Program-made: the position numbers and the translations under genes | Notes under the pieces: generated by a model | Databases searched by the model: none | What the model saw: the letters and a program-made list of their open reading frames with translations, nothing else | Told to the model about the DNA's origin: nothing | Shown: positions 1 to 10,288 of the stretch, piece after piece | Layout of the letters: every line of letters starts with the position of its first letter | Numbering within the stretch: the first letter of the stretch is position 1 | NCBI GenBank assembly: GCA_039881045.1 | Contig: JAYWVB010000024.1 | Coordinates: forward strand, 186,001 to 250,000 | Reading direction: 5' to 3' | Length of the DNA: 64,000 nucleotides | Origin: Chaetomium olivaceum | Taxonomy: Eukaryota > Ascomycota > Sordariomycetes > Sordariales > Chaetomiaceae

Positions 1-149
1 TTTTCCAAGGTCAATGCGTGTGTCCAAGACCTGAATCAAAACCGGCCCATCGGGATCCAGGGCGAAACTCGCGTCGAACACGTTCTGGAGGGTCCTGATC
101 GGTAAGTCCCGGCCGGAATGCATCGGGCCATTTCCAGGTACTAGCATCG

Positions 150-382
150 AAACAAGCATGCTTGCCGTGGCCGGCGGTTGCGCGTACCATGCGCTCAGCC
201 TACGTAGCTTACAGAACACCGTTCGCATCTGCTCGCGCGTCTCCAAGAACTCTTACTTCCTGGCTCGTGACAGGGTTCATACGAATGCAATGAAATTCTT
301 CAACAAGGTTCGTCGCATGACGCAATATGCGATGCAGGGAACACACCACACCGACCTCAACCCCCCCCCCCCCAAACCCTAA

Positions 383-413
<31 letters not shown>

Positions 414-830
414 GAACGAAACACATTCGGACATGCGGTGAATTGACGAATAACTGACTCTGGGCAAACATAGGGCGACGACTTGACGCTAGACAGCCCG
501 ACGCTCGTTCCTTTCAATCTGGAAACACTCGACGTCAATGTACACGCGGACGAAGACATCTGTCTCGCGGTGTATCGAAACCTCGACGAAGCGCCTTTTT
601 CAACCATCTCTCCAGGCAAGAAGTATCGCGTGATCCAATTCAAGCCAAGCGGCACCGCCAAAGCACGGGCCGCGCCCACCCCGGTAACATCCATATCGGC
701 ATCACCTACGTCGGGGGCGAGGTCCAGTTCCACGTGTACGTCGGGGACGAGCTTCTGTCGCTGGGGGTCGATGTTGTGATCGAGCGTGCGGCAGGCAATC
801 CTTGATGGAAGGCTAGCTGGTTGTCCTGTT
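150..830 (+). pseudogene. family A, copy 1: decayed gene of unknown function
   Basis: I do not recognise the family. The stretch is one of three related copies (also 1240-1860 on this strand and 5660-6060 on the other). Shared blocks include the nucleotide motif ATAGGGCGACGAC near 472 and a C-terminal block that reads roughly VQFHVYVGDELLSL, then IERAAGN and a stop near 805. The readable protein changes frame near 660-690, and a C13 tract plus a CA repeat splits it into two halves, perhaps inside an old intron. The copies differ from each other by many substitutions and indels, so this looks like a decayed duplicate rather than a working gene. No domain can be named. Confidence 0.5.
361..413. 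repeat. C13 tract, telomere-like AAACCCTAAC and (CA)n microsatellite
   Basis: A run of 13 C (361-373) is followed by AAACCCTAAC and then an uninterrupted CA repeat to 413. It sits inside decayed copy 1 of family A and is absent from copies 2 and 3, so it was inserted or expanded after duplication. Confidence 0.9.
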
Positions 831-1239
831 CGGTTTTGGGAACTTGATGGACGTTCTGCCGCGTGCATGGACCTAATGGCGCTGCCTGTAGGTGTTGGGA
901 CCTGGCCGATAGAGCATGGCTGCAGTCAATGTCGTGGATTGGTTGGCTGCTTGGAGCATTAGAGCATCTGTTTATTGTCCTAAGGCTGACCCTTGATAGA
1001 CGATGCCCAGTCCTTGGATACTAATCATCTAATGGGAAGAAATCTCAGGTCTGGACGTCATGGAAACATTTAGAGGTTGGATAGATCAATGTTACATTAG
1101 ACAGCGGTGTTCGGCAGCTTAGTGCTTATCGCACCTGGAGGTGGATTGCTCATGCCGGTAGAGATGTCGGCGGGGTGCTCAAGTGGTGGGTTCAGCCGCA
1201 AGGAGTTACATAAGTCTTTGCCCGTACTCATACCAAACA

Positions 1240-1860
1240 AGGTTTGTTGCCGTAGTAGCGGGCGGTTACGCCTATCATACCCTCACCATGACCAGTAAGC
1301 TGGACGACGCCCAGGGGCCCGATACAATCCCTGTCACAAAGTCATCCCCGGCGTTGCATCACACATCTCCCTGCACAACTGCTTAGGATCTCGTGAAGGC
1401 CGCGGTCCATCCTTGGTCCGGTGCATCCCTGAGGTTCGTATCATACAGCAATGTCGATTGCGGGCACACATACGGTCAGGTGTGCAGGAAGCTAATTCTG
1501 AGCAACGCAGGGTCAGGAGCTCCTCATAGACGACCCGAGACGCATCGCCGTCGACATGGCTCCAATCCCCCTCAATGCCCACACGGCACAATATATTGAT
1601 CTTGTTGTCTATAAGGTCAAAGGCCCAAACCACAGGTCACGGAACAAACACTGCGTACTTCGATTCAAGGAAAGTGGCATCGGGAGGCTACGGAGCGCGG
1701 TGGAGAGGGACGGGCTCGAGATCTGCAACGTCAAACGGCAAGATGATGTGTAGCTCAACGTATACGTCAACAACGAGCCTCCGGGGCAAGGGTCGATATA
1801 AAGATCCGAGATCCGGCGAAGATGGGTTAGTGGTGTTGGTCTAGCTGGTCGACCCGGCTA
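1240..1860 (+). pseudogene. family A, copy 2: decayed gene of unknown function
   Basis: Tandem relative of the 150-830 copy, same orientation. Both share an opening block (LAVAGGCAYHAL in copy 1, VAVVAGGYAYHTL here) and a central block (about 1556-1760). The end corresponds to the VQFHVYVGDELL block of copy 1, reading LNVYVNNEPP here, but a stop codon at 1751 and frame changes interrupt it. The function is unknown. Confidence 0.45.
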
Positions 1861-2394
1861 CATATACACCTCATCCCGTCGCCCGCCGGTGTGGAGGGTT
1901 GACGGAGGAGATACGGTTGCGGTCAATACCGGGGTTTGCTTCCATAGGAGTGCCCGTTTTCCGTGCGCAGACTCAACAATTCTTGATGGCCAACAATACT
2001 CAGCCGGTAGACATTGATTTTGCCATGATGAGGCAAATTGCGGGCCTGGATTCTACGGCCAAGCCATGAAAGCTGGACCGTCCTGGACAACACAGGAAAT
2101 CAAAAAGCGTTACAATACACCTGTGCGAGGGTTCGATGCTGTCATCTGCCCGAGTGTCGATGTCGAGCATGTCCGTGCAGTATGTTGTACTGTGTGACGG
2201 CGGCATGGTTCTGACCCTAACCCTAACCGCAACCTGAGTGGTGGTCTGTGCGCCTCCCACCCGTGTTTTCCCACAGTTGTGCGAATCCTGTATCTTGATT
2301 CTTTTCTTTTCTTCTCTTTAGCTTTAGATTCACGTAATTGAGTAGGATCATTTGAGCCATCGTGCCTCTATTCCTCGCTCGCTCGTCACATACT
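1861..2394. other. no gene seen; contains a telomere-like dimer
   Basis: No convincing coding sequence is visible between family A copy 2 and repeat B. The only notable element is two head-to-tail CCCTAA units at 2215-2226, matching the usual fungal telomere hexamer. Confidence 0.5.
2215..2226. repeat. interstitial telomere-like repeat, two CCCTAA units
   Basis: Two exact CCCTAA hexamers, followed by an imperfect CCGCAA. TTAGGG/CCCTAA is the telomere unit of most filamentous ascomycetes. Two units can occur by chance, but the repeat-rich setting makes a subtelomeric origin or break-repair scar possible. Confidence 0.4.
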
Positions 2395-2790
2395 GTAAGC
2401 TATGGGAAAATTGAAACATACCCATTCAGGGTTGAGTGGGTGTGAAAAGTCTTAGATGTTGGAAGTTTTCAAAACTTCTATCCATATGACCCTACAATAG
2501 ATGTTGACAGGAAGGGAAAAGGAAAAGAAAGGAAAAAGAATTGTGAAAAAGATGGAAGCAAAGTGAATAAGGAAGAAAGAAGAAAGAAAAGGGAAAAGAA
2601 AAGAGGAACGTAGGAATGGAAATAATGCCTACCTTTTCAAAACGGTTAAACAGCTAGTTACAAATGGTCCCCAGATCTTGCTATTCCGTGTGATCTCACA
2701 ACTCACCCCGAGCATATGTCTCTGCTAAGGCACCAGATATAAACAAGCGTCCCGTCTTTACTTCTCCGAAGAGAGCTTCCTAACATGAGC
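2395..2790 (+). repeat. repeat B, copy 1 (purine-rich element)
   Basis: The stretch opens with TATGGGAAAATTGAAACATACC, carries the 20-mer TGTGAAAAGTCTTAGATGTT, then a long purine tract (about 2510-2610), then a block containing GGTTAAACAGCTAGTTACAAA. The first part and purine tract recur inverted at about 15840-16105. The last block recurs in direct orientation at about 6640-6780. No open reading frame explains it, so it may be a non-autonomous mobile element or the remains of duplicated gene flanks. Confidence 0.7.
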
Positions 2791-2959
2791 ATAATTCTGG
2801 TACGCTTCCGAGATCTTGTCGATGTGGGTGGTTAGGAGCGGATTGCCAGTTCCGGACTTTGGTGAAGATGTAATCCGCCATCCGGTGTCCGCTGACGTTG
2901 ATGCTAGCCATTATTCTTGGATCAATGCCTGGCAGACAGGTAGTTACAACAGTCGATTA

Positions 2960-3560
2960 GTTACCTATTCATATAATGCGTATTACAAACCCCAAGCTGG
3001 AGAACAGGCTCCGCTGCTAATGAACCCAGGAACCGCTGGTAGACAACGGGTAGACATATACCCGTAACATCCTCATCAGGCCACACAACTTTGTGTATAC
3101 GGGACTTCCATTCGGTCATGATGGATAACATTCTTGTAAAGGCTGCGACCTTTTTGGCGCGGGTGAGGAAGGCTTTTAGAGCTAAACCGTAGGGAGGCGA
3201 GACGGCTATTATATCGGGGACGAGGGGGGTTTCGAGGTAATCAAAGGGGTGGTGAGACGACCGGCGAAGAGCCGTAGAACAACAACGACGGGATGGTAGC
3301 AGCGCAGTAATAGCCCAAGAGCAAGGGGTAAAACGATGCGGCGTCGAGAACAAAACGAAGAGAGCAGTAGACGACCTGGGGATATAGACGATCACAAGAC
3401 GGGAGGGAGTGAGCGTACATTTCAACTCATGGAAACGAGGTCCTAATGGGATGTGCGTCATACCTTCCACAAGCAGCTATATCTGAAGTAAGGGGAATTT
3501 GAAAGAGCGTATATAGTTATGGTGGCGGGCTTAGTAGGTGTCCTTCAAGAAGATGTCATC
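2960..3560 (-). pseudogene. family C, copy 1: decayed gene fragment of unknown function
   Basis: The stretch parallels 13400-13900 along its length: both contain TGGGATGTGCGT, a TTTGGAAAGAGCG-like block (TTTGAAAGAGCG here) and GGCGGGCTTAGTAGGTGTCC-like sequence in the same order. On the minus strand the better-kept copy reads as the start of a protein; here the corresponding reading (VPDIIAVSPPYGLALKAFL) is badly eroded. The ORF spanning 2961-3470 is therefore read as decayed sequence, not a gene. Confidence 0.5.
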
Positions 3561-3832
3561 TCGAACGATATAGGTGTGCCTCTCCCGCATGCTTCAGTTT
3601 TGAAGTCATGGTGTGGATACCCGAGACAGGAAATGAGCAAGCTGGGCAATGGTCTCGAGGACCTTGATGGCACTGGGCATGCAACATGTACTGCAATGAA
3701 TTCACGGAAGCCTTCGCAATGGTACTCCACCAAAACACCTCAGGTGACAGCCGAGAAAGTTTCTCGCACAGACAAGTTGGAGGCGAACTCAAATGATGAC
3801 TCCTCGCGGTCAACCGTGCGCAGAACGCTGGA

Positions 3833-3838
3833 TATAAA
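3833..3838 (+). promoter_or_regulatory. TATA box candidate for the 4012 gene
   Basis: TATAAA lies about 175 nt before the ATG at 4012, followed by a pyrimidine-rich stretch typical of fungal 5' leaders. Position and context fit a promoter but do not prove one. Confidence 0.35.
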
Positions 3839-4011
3839 GCAACGCCGCCCTTCTTTTATAATTCTCTGTTCCTTACTCCTTCTGCTCCACCCTTCACCAA
3901 GATTCGAACCTTCTTATTCCAACCAGAGATCTTGTTCGTTCCCACATTTTCACACACCTACCACTACCTACATACGACGATACGACGGTCCCACCTTCAT
4001 ATACCATTAAG

Positions 4012-5137
4012 ATGGCCCGCCAAGACCCACGAGCGGTCGAGCATCCCCCAAGCCCCAAGTTGTACAAACCCCCAGGCGGTGGCCCAGCAAAGCCCATATC
4101 CGACTTCACCAAGAAAGAGTTCCTCTGGTTCAGCCGGACCAGCATGGAAAACCAATACCTCTACGACCTCTGGGAGTCGCAAACCCTTCGGGTGTTTGAG
4201 CCTTGCGTAAGGGCGGTCATCGACAACCCCGACGTTTACATTTACAGGAGAGACGCCCATCTTGAAGATAGCTGCAACAAAGCCGTTCCCATCTACTTCC
4301 TACCGTGTCCTAATTACGAGCTGGTTGCCAACAACTTCAAGAACTACATCCTCCGCCGCTTGTTTCGCCCATACCGGACCGACACAGCAGAGAGCAGTTT
4401 CTCTGTAAGTTCATTATGCCGGCCGGCTTGGACACCAGCCGCAACACGCCACCCCCAGAAGCTACCATTGATGCTGTGACCACCTTCCACGGCATTATCT
4501 GCGGAAAGGCCGAGAAGCTACTCCGAGCCCGCAACGACAGGACCAAGAGCGAGAGGAGAGCCGAGAGAAGCGAAAAGAAGAGAAACAAGAAGAAGAAGAG
4601 GAACAACGACTGGAGTGACGACGAGAATAGCCAGCCCGTCGGGCCCGTATGCCACGATGGGTACGCACTGCGGCCGCTGTACAAAGCCCTCATCGCCATC
4701 GCCAGTTGCGCCGACTACGACGGTGAGAACTCCACCACGGCGGGCCGCTTCCCGATCTACCTGGTCCGAACTGGCGTCGAGGACGGCCTTTCGGCCCGAT
4801 CTCCTTCGACGCTGAGGTGGCCGCCCAGCGGATGAAGTACGTCTCGGACGACGTCGTAGAGACTAATTTGGAGGCCGCCGTGGACTTCATCATGGCCTTG
4901 GAAGCCCGCGAAACCGCCGTCTTTGGCATCCAGCCAGACCCGGCCTCTGCCATCGTGCGACCTTGCGCGATACCCAGGGACAAGAACGGCCGCAAGCTGA
5001 CAAAGCTACCGAGCACCCAGTGGGTCAGCGATGAAAAGGCGGCGGAGTGGGGTTGGTGCAAACCGGACGAGTCGGTGTGGTTCAAGCATTGGGGGTATAG
5101 CCGCGAGACAATCGCATTGTACAAGGATTACCTATGA
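4012..5137 (+). pseudogene. unknown fungal protein with two frame breaks
   Basis: Three consecutive reading frames together give one continuous protein-like sequence of about 370 residues. Frame 1 runs from ATG 4012 to about 4404 (motifs KKEFLWFSRTSMENQYLYDL and FLPCPNYELV). Frame 3 runs from about 4404 to 4780, with a highly charged Lys/Arg/Glu stretch near 4540-4610 that looks like a nuclear-localisation or linker segment. Frame 2 runs from about 4785 to the stop at 5137 and ends in GYSRETIALYKDYL. No plausible intron joins frames 1 and 3: the only GTAAGT at 4405 has no acceptor in the right phase. I do not recognise the family. It is either a recently broken gene or an intact gene carrying two sequence errors. 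Confidence 0.55.
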
Positions 5138-5655
5138 CGGTTCGAGTTTCAGATGCTTAAGGAGGGGAAAAGCCATTGTTACGATTTATTACATCGATTG
5201 GAAAGTGGGTTGGCGGAGGGGTTATGTCTCGGAATAGGCTGTCCCCTTGTAGAGGGTGGTTTATTACTGGCAATTGCTCATTGCCTACCTTACTTACAAT
5301 ACGTAAGGTTACCTAGCATCTCGTTGTCGTCATACTTTGTCCTGGTAACCAGTACTCGGGTACTTAAGGTTTCATGATTTAGACCCGTGGCTCATCCCTC
5401 CCGGCCGCGCCCGACACCGAAGCGCAGACCATCGGAACTAGGCGCCTATATGGATTTGGTTCTCCACATGGTGGCGGTGCGGTAATCCGTAGATGGAGCC
5501 GAGGTTGATAGCTAGTCGTAAAACGCTTAAGCTATGTTTTCCCTGGTGGGATTCTGATAGTTAACGCTTTGGTTCGCTTAGCTGCTGGCCGAGCACACAT
5601 CACAAGGCGCATTACCTAGTAGGTTTATACAACTAAGTAGGTCAACCGGCTAGCC
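5138..5655. other. no gene seen
   Basis: AT-richer stretch with scattered stops in all frames. I see no family motif or obvious repeat. Confidence 0.4.
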
Positions 5656-5659
5656 CGCT

Positions 5660-6060
5660 ATCAAAAATTGCCCGCCACACGCTCGATCTCAATATTGACC
5701 GACAGCGACAGCAGCCCTTCCCCGCCGTACAGGTGCAACCAGACCTCGGACCGCACGTAGGTGATGCCGATATCGAAGACCCAACCTCGGCCGCGGCCCG
5801 TACTTTTTTCGGTGCCTCTTAGCTTAGACTTGATCACGCAGTGCTTCTTGTTTGGTCAAATAGTCGATACAGGTGCTCCGTAAGGTCAAGGTTCCATACA
5901 CCGCAAGACGTATGTCCTCGCCCACGCGTACATTGAGACAGAGTGCTGCCAAGTCGAAAGGAACGCGCTTCAGTGTATCGAGCGTCAGGTCGTCGCCCTA
6001 TATTCCAGAGGTGATCTGTCTACCCCACGTCTGGCCATTTCGTGTGCGTGTACGGTAGTA
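5660..6060 (-). pseudogene. family A, copy 3 (inverted)
   Basis: Read on the minus strand, this stretch repeats the 470-805 block of copy 1 in order: ATAGGGCGACGAC, the VYGTLT-like segment, a KKHCVIKS-like segment, then IGITYV and a C-terminal block ending IERVAGNF and a stop near 5665. Copies 1 and 3 agree best at the C-terminus. Frame continuity is lost near 5810-5870. The product is unknown. Confidence 0.5.
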
Positions 6061-6389
6061 ATATCAAATTTGGATAGGGCTGACCAGGTACGTACTTACA
6101 GTGCCGGTTGTACGATGGTAGGTAATCGGGGTGACGTAAGGAATATTGTAGACTTAGAGTCTGATGAGATAGCCTAGTTTAGCTTGTCATTTGTGTCTCT
6201 GACTTCGACGATAAGCTCTACGCCCCTGGTTTGCGTTGTCATAATAGCACAAGAAAATGTCCAATGGCTAGGCCACATTAGCCGCTAACTAAGGTTTAAT
6301 CAACAGCTTATACAATCATGGGTCCGCTTCTTTTGGATAAAATCATTGGTCAAAAGACCATTCAATCCCCTTGTGTTCCAAATGGATAT

Positions 6390-6790
6390 ACACCTCGTTT
6401 ATTTTCTTTTCTTCTATCTTTTTATTTGCAGTCCCCCTTTCTCTTTTTGTTGCCTTTTTCTTGTTCTTTTGTTTTATTTCTTTTTTATAGTTTTGTTTTC
6501 TTTTTTCCCTTTCGTCTTTTTCTTTCTCATTTCTTCTTCTTATTCTCTTTCAAAAAGATTTTATACTTTCCTCATTTTTATCTTATATTCCTTCCTTCGT
6601 CTTCCTTAGTGAGCTGGACTGTACCATATCTTCATGGAGCTCTTCCATCTTTTCGAAGCGGCCAAACAGCTAGTTATAACTGGCGGTTGGTTCGTGCCAG
6701 TCCGTGTGATCCCACAACCAACATACCCCATATGCAAGTCCGCCAAATCGCCCGACCTAAACAACCTTCCTACCCCCTCCCTGTCGTAAG
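6390..6790 (+). repeat. repeat B, copy 3 (pyrimidine tract plus terminal block)
   Basis: A pyrimidine tract of about 200 nt (6400-6605) is followed by a block with GCGGCCAAACAGCTAGTTAT that matches 2640-2680 of copy 1 and, more loosely, 15770-15790 of copy 2. In copy 2 a similar segment (GTGAGCT, then CATATCTTCAT) lies on the other side of the pyrimidine tract, so the parts have been rearranged between copies. The 176-codon ORF across the tract is a compositional artefact. Confidence 0.6.
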
Positions 6791-6929
6791 ACAGCGTCCT
6801 AGCTCGCTTCGCTATCCCCGTAGAACCGTACCCCCGGTAGACGCATAGCCCTAGCATCCCTCCTGGATCTTGACGACGGGGTAAATACAAAGGATGGGGC
6901 GTTGCGGGATTTGATAAACATTAATCCGT

Positions 6930-7250
6930 CTAGTGGTGTACGCCGTTGTCGACGGTAGCTTCCATCGCTTCACTGATGGATAGGTCTTTGAGCTCCGCTA
7001 CACTAGTAGTTACAAACGTCGACCAGCTATGTCCATATGATACCTGCGGCGGCGGATCCTAAAAGGAATGAAGGAGAGCCCGCTCCCGTTGAAGAACGTC
7101 TCAAAACGACTGCGAAGTATAGCCGTAAGACTAAGATATTTAATAAGGGAGCAGTAGATAGTGAGCTGGGGCATGGAGCACAGGCCCACTAGGCAGAGGA
7201 AGAGGGGCACATAGGTAGGGGCATCGGCATTTCGATAGTAGCATAAGGTT
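6930..7250 (+). pseudogene. family D, copy 1: protein-kinase-like fragment
   Basis: The stretch aligns by eye with 12811-13080: both carry GCCGTTGTCGA, then CTCACTGATGGATA-like sequence, then GAGCTCCGCTA-like sequence, GATACCTGCG, GTTGAAG and GGGGCATCG-like blocks in the same order. In the better copy the block encodes AVVEGGVHLLTDGYVFKL, the start of a fungal kinase-like region. Stops interrupt every frame here. Confidence 0.45.
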
Positions 7251-7690
7251 AGTCATTCCCCCTTGTTATGGCCTTCCTGGAGTGTCAGTTCGGTTGTGGT
7301 GTTGCGATGCCGGTGTATTTCTTGCTGTACTGACTGGGCTTTTAGATCACAACCAATTGGGAAAGTGAAGTGTGTGTTGGGGACGAAGGGGCTGAGGGAT
7401 GGACGTCCCAGTACCCGCCCAGAGGGGAAGTCATCTCTGGGTTATTGCTGGTTTTATAGGAAAGACCAACATCCTGGTATGTCCTAAATACTTTAGTTGT
7501 GGTTCGATGTACCTGACCATTCGGGCAATAGGAATATGGCGGCCTCTCTTCACTTGCCATCATGACGACTCCTGAGTAACAGCTGTAATTATGCATGGAG
7601 AGACCTCGAGGTGGGGATGAACCCGGGACTGGACAAGCCAAGGATGGCTAATAGGAGGAAGCATATTGAAAGACAAAGCTTAGAATGCTA
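7251..7690. other. no gene seen
   Basis: Short ORFs exist on both strands, but none shows a motif or codon pattern like the genes nearby. The stretch holds the putative 3' flank of the peroxygenase gene. Confidence 0.4.
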
Positions 7691-7782
7691 TGTTTGATTG
7701 AGCCGCGCAACATATCCGCTACAGGTCCCGCCGGACCCCAGCGTGGAACCCCCTGCGCAGTGCTTTTTTTGTGCAGTTGCTG

Positions 7783-8754
7783 TCAGCAGCGCGCGTCCGA
7801 ATCCGTAGTCAACAAACTCGTCGCCTCTCCAATCATGTCGGATATTCTGAGAATCGCCTCCACTGCGACCACCTCTTCCCTGACATTCCACCCTAGCTCG
7901 GTCGGTAGGCGTTCGTTTTCTAATGTGAGAGAACGACCGGTCAGCTCCTGATTGTGTGTAACTGAGAAACACCAAAACTTGGTATTAATGTCCACACTCA
8001 CCAAAGAAATACTCCACCAATGTCCTGTTCACGGTGGCCTCCTCAAGGTCCCCAAACGCGATGAACGGAGCCGCCATTTCGCCTAAGCTGAAGTGTTCCA
8101 CGGAGTCGGTGAAGCGGTACTCGGGGTTGAACGACTTGGACTCGATCTGGCGGGCAATCTTGGCGTTGGCCATGTGGGCTGTGGTGATGATGGGTTCGGG
8201 CCAGTAGCGGCGGGTTTGGTCAAAGATGGTTTGGTTGAAGATGTGGTTGCTGCCGAAGAAGGCGTCGGTACGGCTCAAGCTGGCGTCATGCTCGAGGACG
8301 TTGTGGCGGTTGAGGTGATCCCTACAGTTGTGGGGTAATGTTAGCAAAGGCTTTCAGGATTCCATGGAGAATTGAAAGGTGGAGGCCAAGGCTCGGTGAA
8401 GACCGTACAAGGTGAAGAAGGTGGCATTGGGTTCGGGGTTGGCTATGACAGCCTGGTCAAACATGACGACGGCGAGGGTAGAGTCAAAGTTGAGTCCCTG
8501 TTTCATGCCCTTGATGACAGCTTCTCTGGTAATGGCCCTGCCGTCGTGGGGTAGGATACCGTGGTTGGCAAGCGTGTTCATCATCGGGCAGGGCCCGCGA
8601 ACTATGTCACGAAATTAACTGGGGGCCAAAGACTTAGTGAAAAAGGATGCTCACGGTCATTAGGGCCAGGGGGGTGCCATTCGGGGATACCGGTGGCCTC
8701 TGACATAGAGTAGGCGAGGGAGAAGCAGCCTAGAAGGGCGGTGGGCGACTTCAT
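7783..8754 (-). CDS. short unspecific peroxygenase / haem-thiolate peroxidase (chloroperoxidase-like)
   Basis: Four exons (8754-8655, 8601-8409, 8321-8002, 7919-7783) with GT-AG introns of 53, 87 and 82 nt join in frame to a 249-residue protein. It begins with a secretion signal (MKSPTALLGCFSLAYS). The GPCPMMNTLANHG segment supplies the PCP cysteine that is the fifth ligand of haem iron. LEHDASLSR is the EHD/S motif of the family, and a conserved acidic residue in FSLGEMA follows. NERLPTELGW is the usual C-terminal block. About 250 residues and a His in the distal motif fit the short (family I) peroxygenases, which use peroxide to oxygenate C-H bonds outside the cell. The intron choice is supported because splicing restores FFTLDHLNRHNV and VEYFFENERLP, both standard for the family. 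This is one of the few intact genes in the repeat-rich left end. Confidence 0.88.
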
Positions 8755-8852
8755 TGTGACGAGTAAAATCGGTGAACGGGCAAACGACGGTGAGCACTGG
8801 GACAGGTGGTCTCAAGGATTGGTTTAATCTTTCTCTAGCCCGGCGTCCCCGA

Positions 8853-8858
8853 TTTATA
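8853..8858 (-). promoter_or_regulatory. TATA box of the peroxygenase gene
   Basis: On the minus strand TATAAA lies about 100 nt before the ATG at 8754, a normal spacing for a strongly regulated fungal secreted enzyme. Confidence 0.45.
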
Positions 8859-8899
8859 TCAATAGGTTGCTACCACGGTTGTGTTCGGCATACGAGCCC

Positions 8900-9200
8900 T
8901 CGTATTTCCCGTGTTTCTCGCGTTCCTATTGCAACTCCACCTTAGGGATCGTCAGGGCGCAGGAAAGGCTTCGCAAGCTCTTGCAGGGGTCAGGGTCGGA
9001 GATAGCATGTCGATTGGTCTCTATATCCAGGCAAGCCAATGAGTCGATGGATGATGACGTTAACCTGCCGCAGTCATGCCCCGTCAGTTTGGACTATTCG
9101 AGACGAACCACGCGAGCTAAACGAGAAACTACGAGGTGAGTGCTGGGCTACGAAAGAAAAGCATCAACAGACGAAATAATGCGAGGGTGCCAAATGTTAG
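8900..9200. other. no gene seen between peroxygenase and membrane-protein gene
   Basis: Divergent intergenic region. No coding features recognised. A TATATATAT run at 9208-9216 may serve the gene starting at 9336. Confidence 0.4.
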
Positions 9201-9335
9201 ACTGCCGTATATATATCTACCGCTAGAGAATGTCATGTCTTCATTCGAACCGCAAGTCAACCTTCCAAGCTCCCTTCTTCTACCTCACCGTCGAAAACCT
9301 ACGATTCCGTCGTCACACGACTCGCACTCACCACC

Positions 9336-9965
9336 ATGCACAAATCGCACACAGGCCTGCTCGACCCGAAATGGAAATTTCGGTGGCACATCGTGGTGCT
9401 GATCCTAGCCATCGCGGTCATTGTCCTTACAGGCCTCTACATCAACATAAGCGCCTTCTTCACCCGGCCCGACATCATGGCCATCCCTTTCGTGAGTGCA
9501 TTTCCATCGACTCGCTAGGTAAGATACAATACAGCAGGATGGACTAACACAACTTTGATGTGCAGGCCGTCAAAACACTCGTGTTCATCACATACCAACT
9601 GCTCACCGAACACACGGAGCGGTTCGCCAAGTGGAAGAGCCTGAAGGCCAACTTGATCTTGAACTGCATCGAGCCCGTCTTTTGGCTCACTCTGGTCATC
9701 CTCAAGTTTATGGGAATCTCGAGGTTTTGCAGTGGGGGCGGTTGCGCTGTGACTTGGATTATTACCGTGGTTGCCATTGCCATCTTGTAAGTTTTTGATT
9801 TGATGGAGTGATCCCGAATACGAAAAAAAGTCTCAGAGTCGGAGCCAGGCGCTGACATGTATTTACAGGGTCTTTTCTCTTCACGTCGCAATTCTTTCTT
9901 TCAGGCAATACCGCGAGTCCAAACATTTTGCCCCTGCTCAGACTGCCTATGCTGGCTACCCCTGA
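9336..9965 (+). CDS. small four-helix fungal membrane protein (MARVEL-like)
   Basis: Three exons (9336-9491, 9566-9786, 9869-9965) splice to a 157-residue protein. Splicing is supported by GTGAGT and GTAAGT donors, CAG acceptors and an uninterrupted hydrophobic pattern across both junctions. There are four membrane segments: HIVVLILAIAVIVLTGLYIN, a second around LVFITYQLL, a third around PVFWLTLVILKFMGI, and a fourth from WIITVVAIAIL into VFSLHVAIL across the second splice. Short polar ends include a positively charged start (MHKSHTGLLDPKWKFRW). The asparagine-glutamate pair before the third helix (LILNCIEPVFW) and a Cys pair in the loop before the fourth (SRFCSGGGC) are typical of a widespread uncharacterised fungal family. 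Its role is unknown. A TATATATAT run at 9208-9216 is a plausible promoter element. Confidence 0.8.
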
Positions 9966-10288
9966 TTACGGCGACGGCGGCGGTTGTCTTGCAATTGTGG
10001 ACGTGATGTGGATCATGGGACAAGAAATCAAAAAACAGATTACGAATAACTAGAGCTAATTGTTAATCGGCGCTTGGATATCCCTACTGTGTAGTATGGT
10101 GTTTCGGGAAATGCCGAATTGGGCCCGAGATGGGCAAAGTTGAACGCGCGTCTTCCGTATTGCTCGCCCCACTTGGCAGAATTCTCGTTACATGTCTCGT
10201 AACTCTCGTTTCTTTCGTTCTTTTCATCGCTCTTGGCCTGTTTCCTGATCCGGACTCTCTTTCTTCATTGGCAACGGGGGAAAAAAAG

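Noticed and set aside
2961..3470. 169-codon minus-strand ORF
   Set aside because: It matches the decayed family C block and has lost the better copy's reading, so it is treated as a relic rather than a gene.
6318..6848. 176-codon ORF of mostly Phe, Leu and Ser
   Set aside because: It is the translation of a pyrimidine tract in repeat B, so the apparent membrane protein is a composition artefact.
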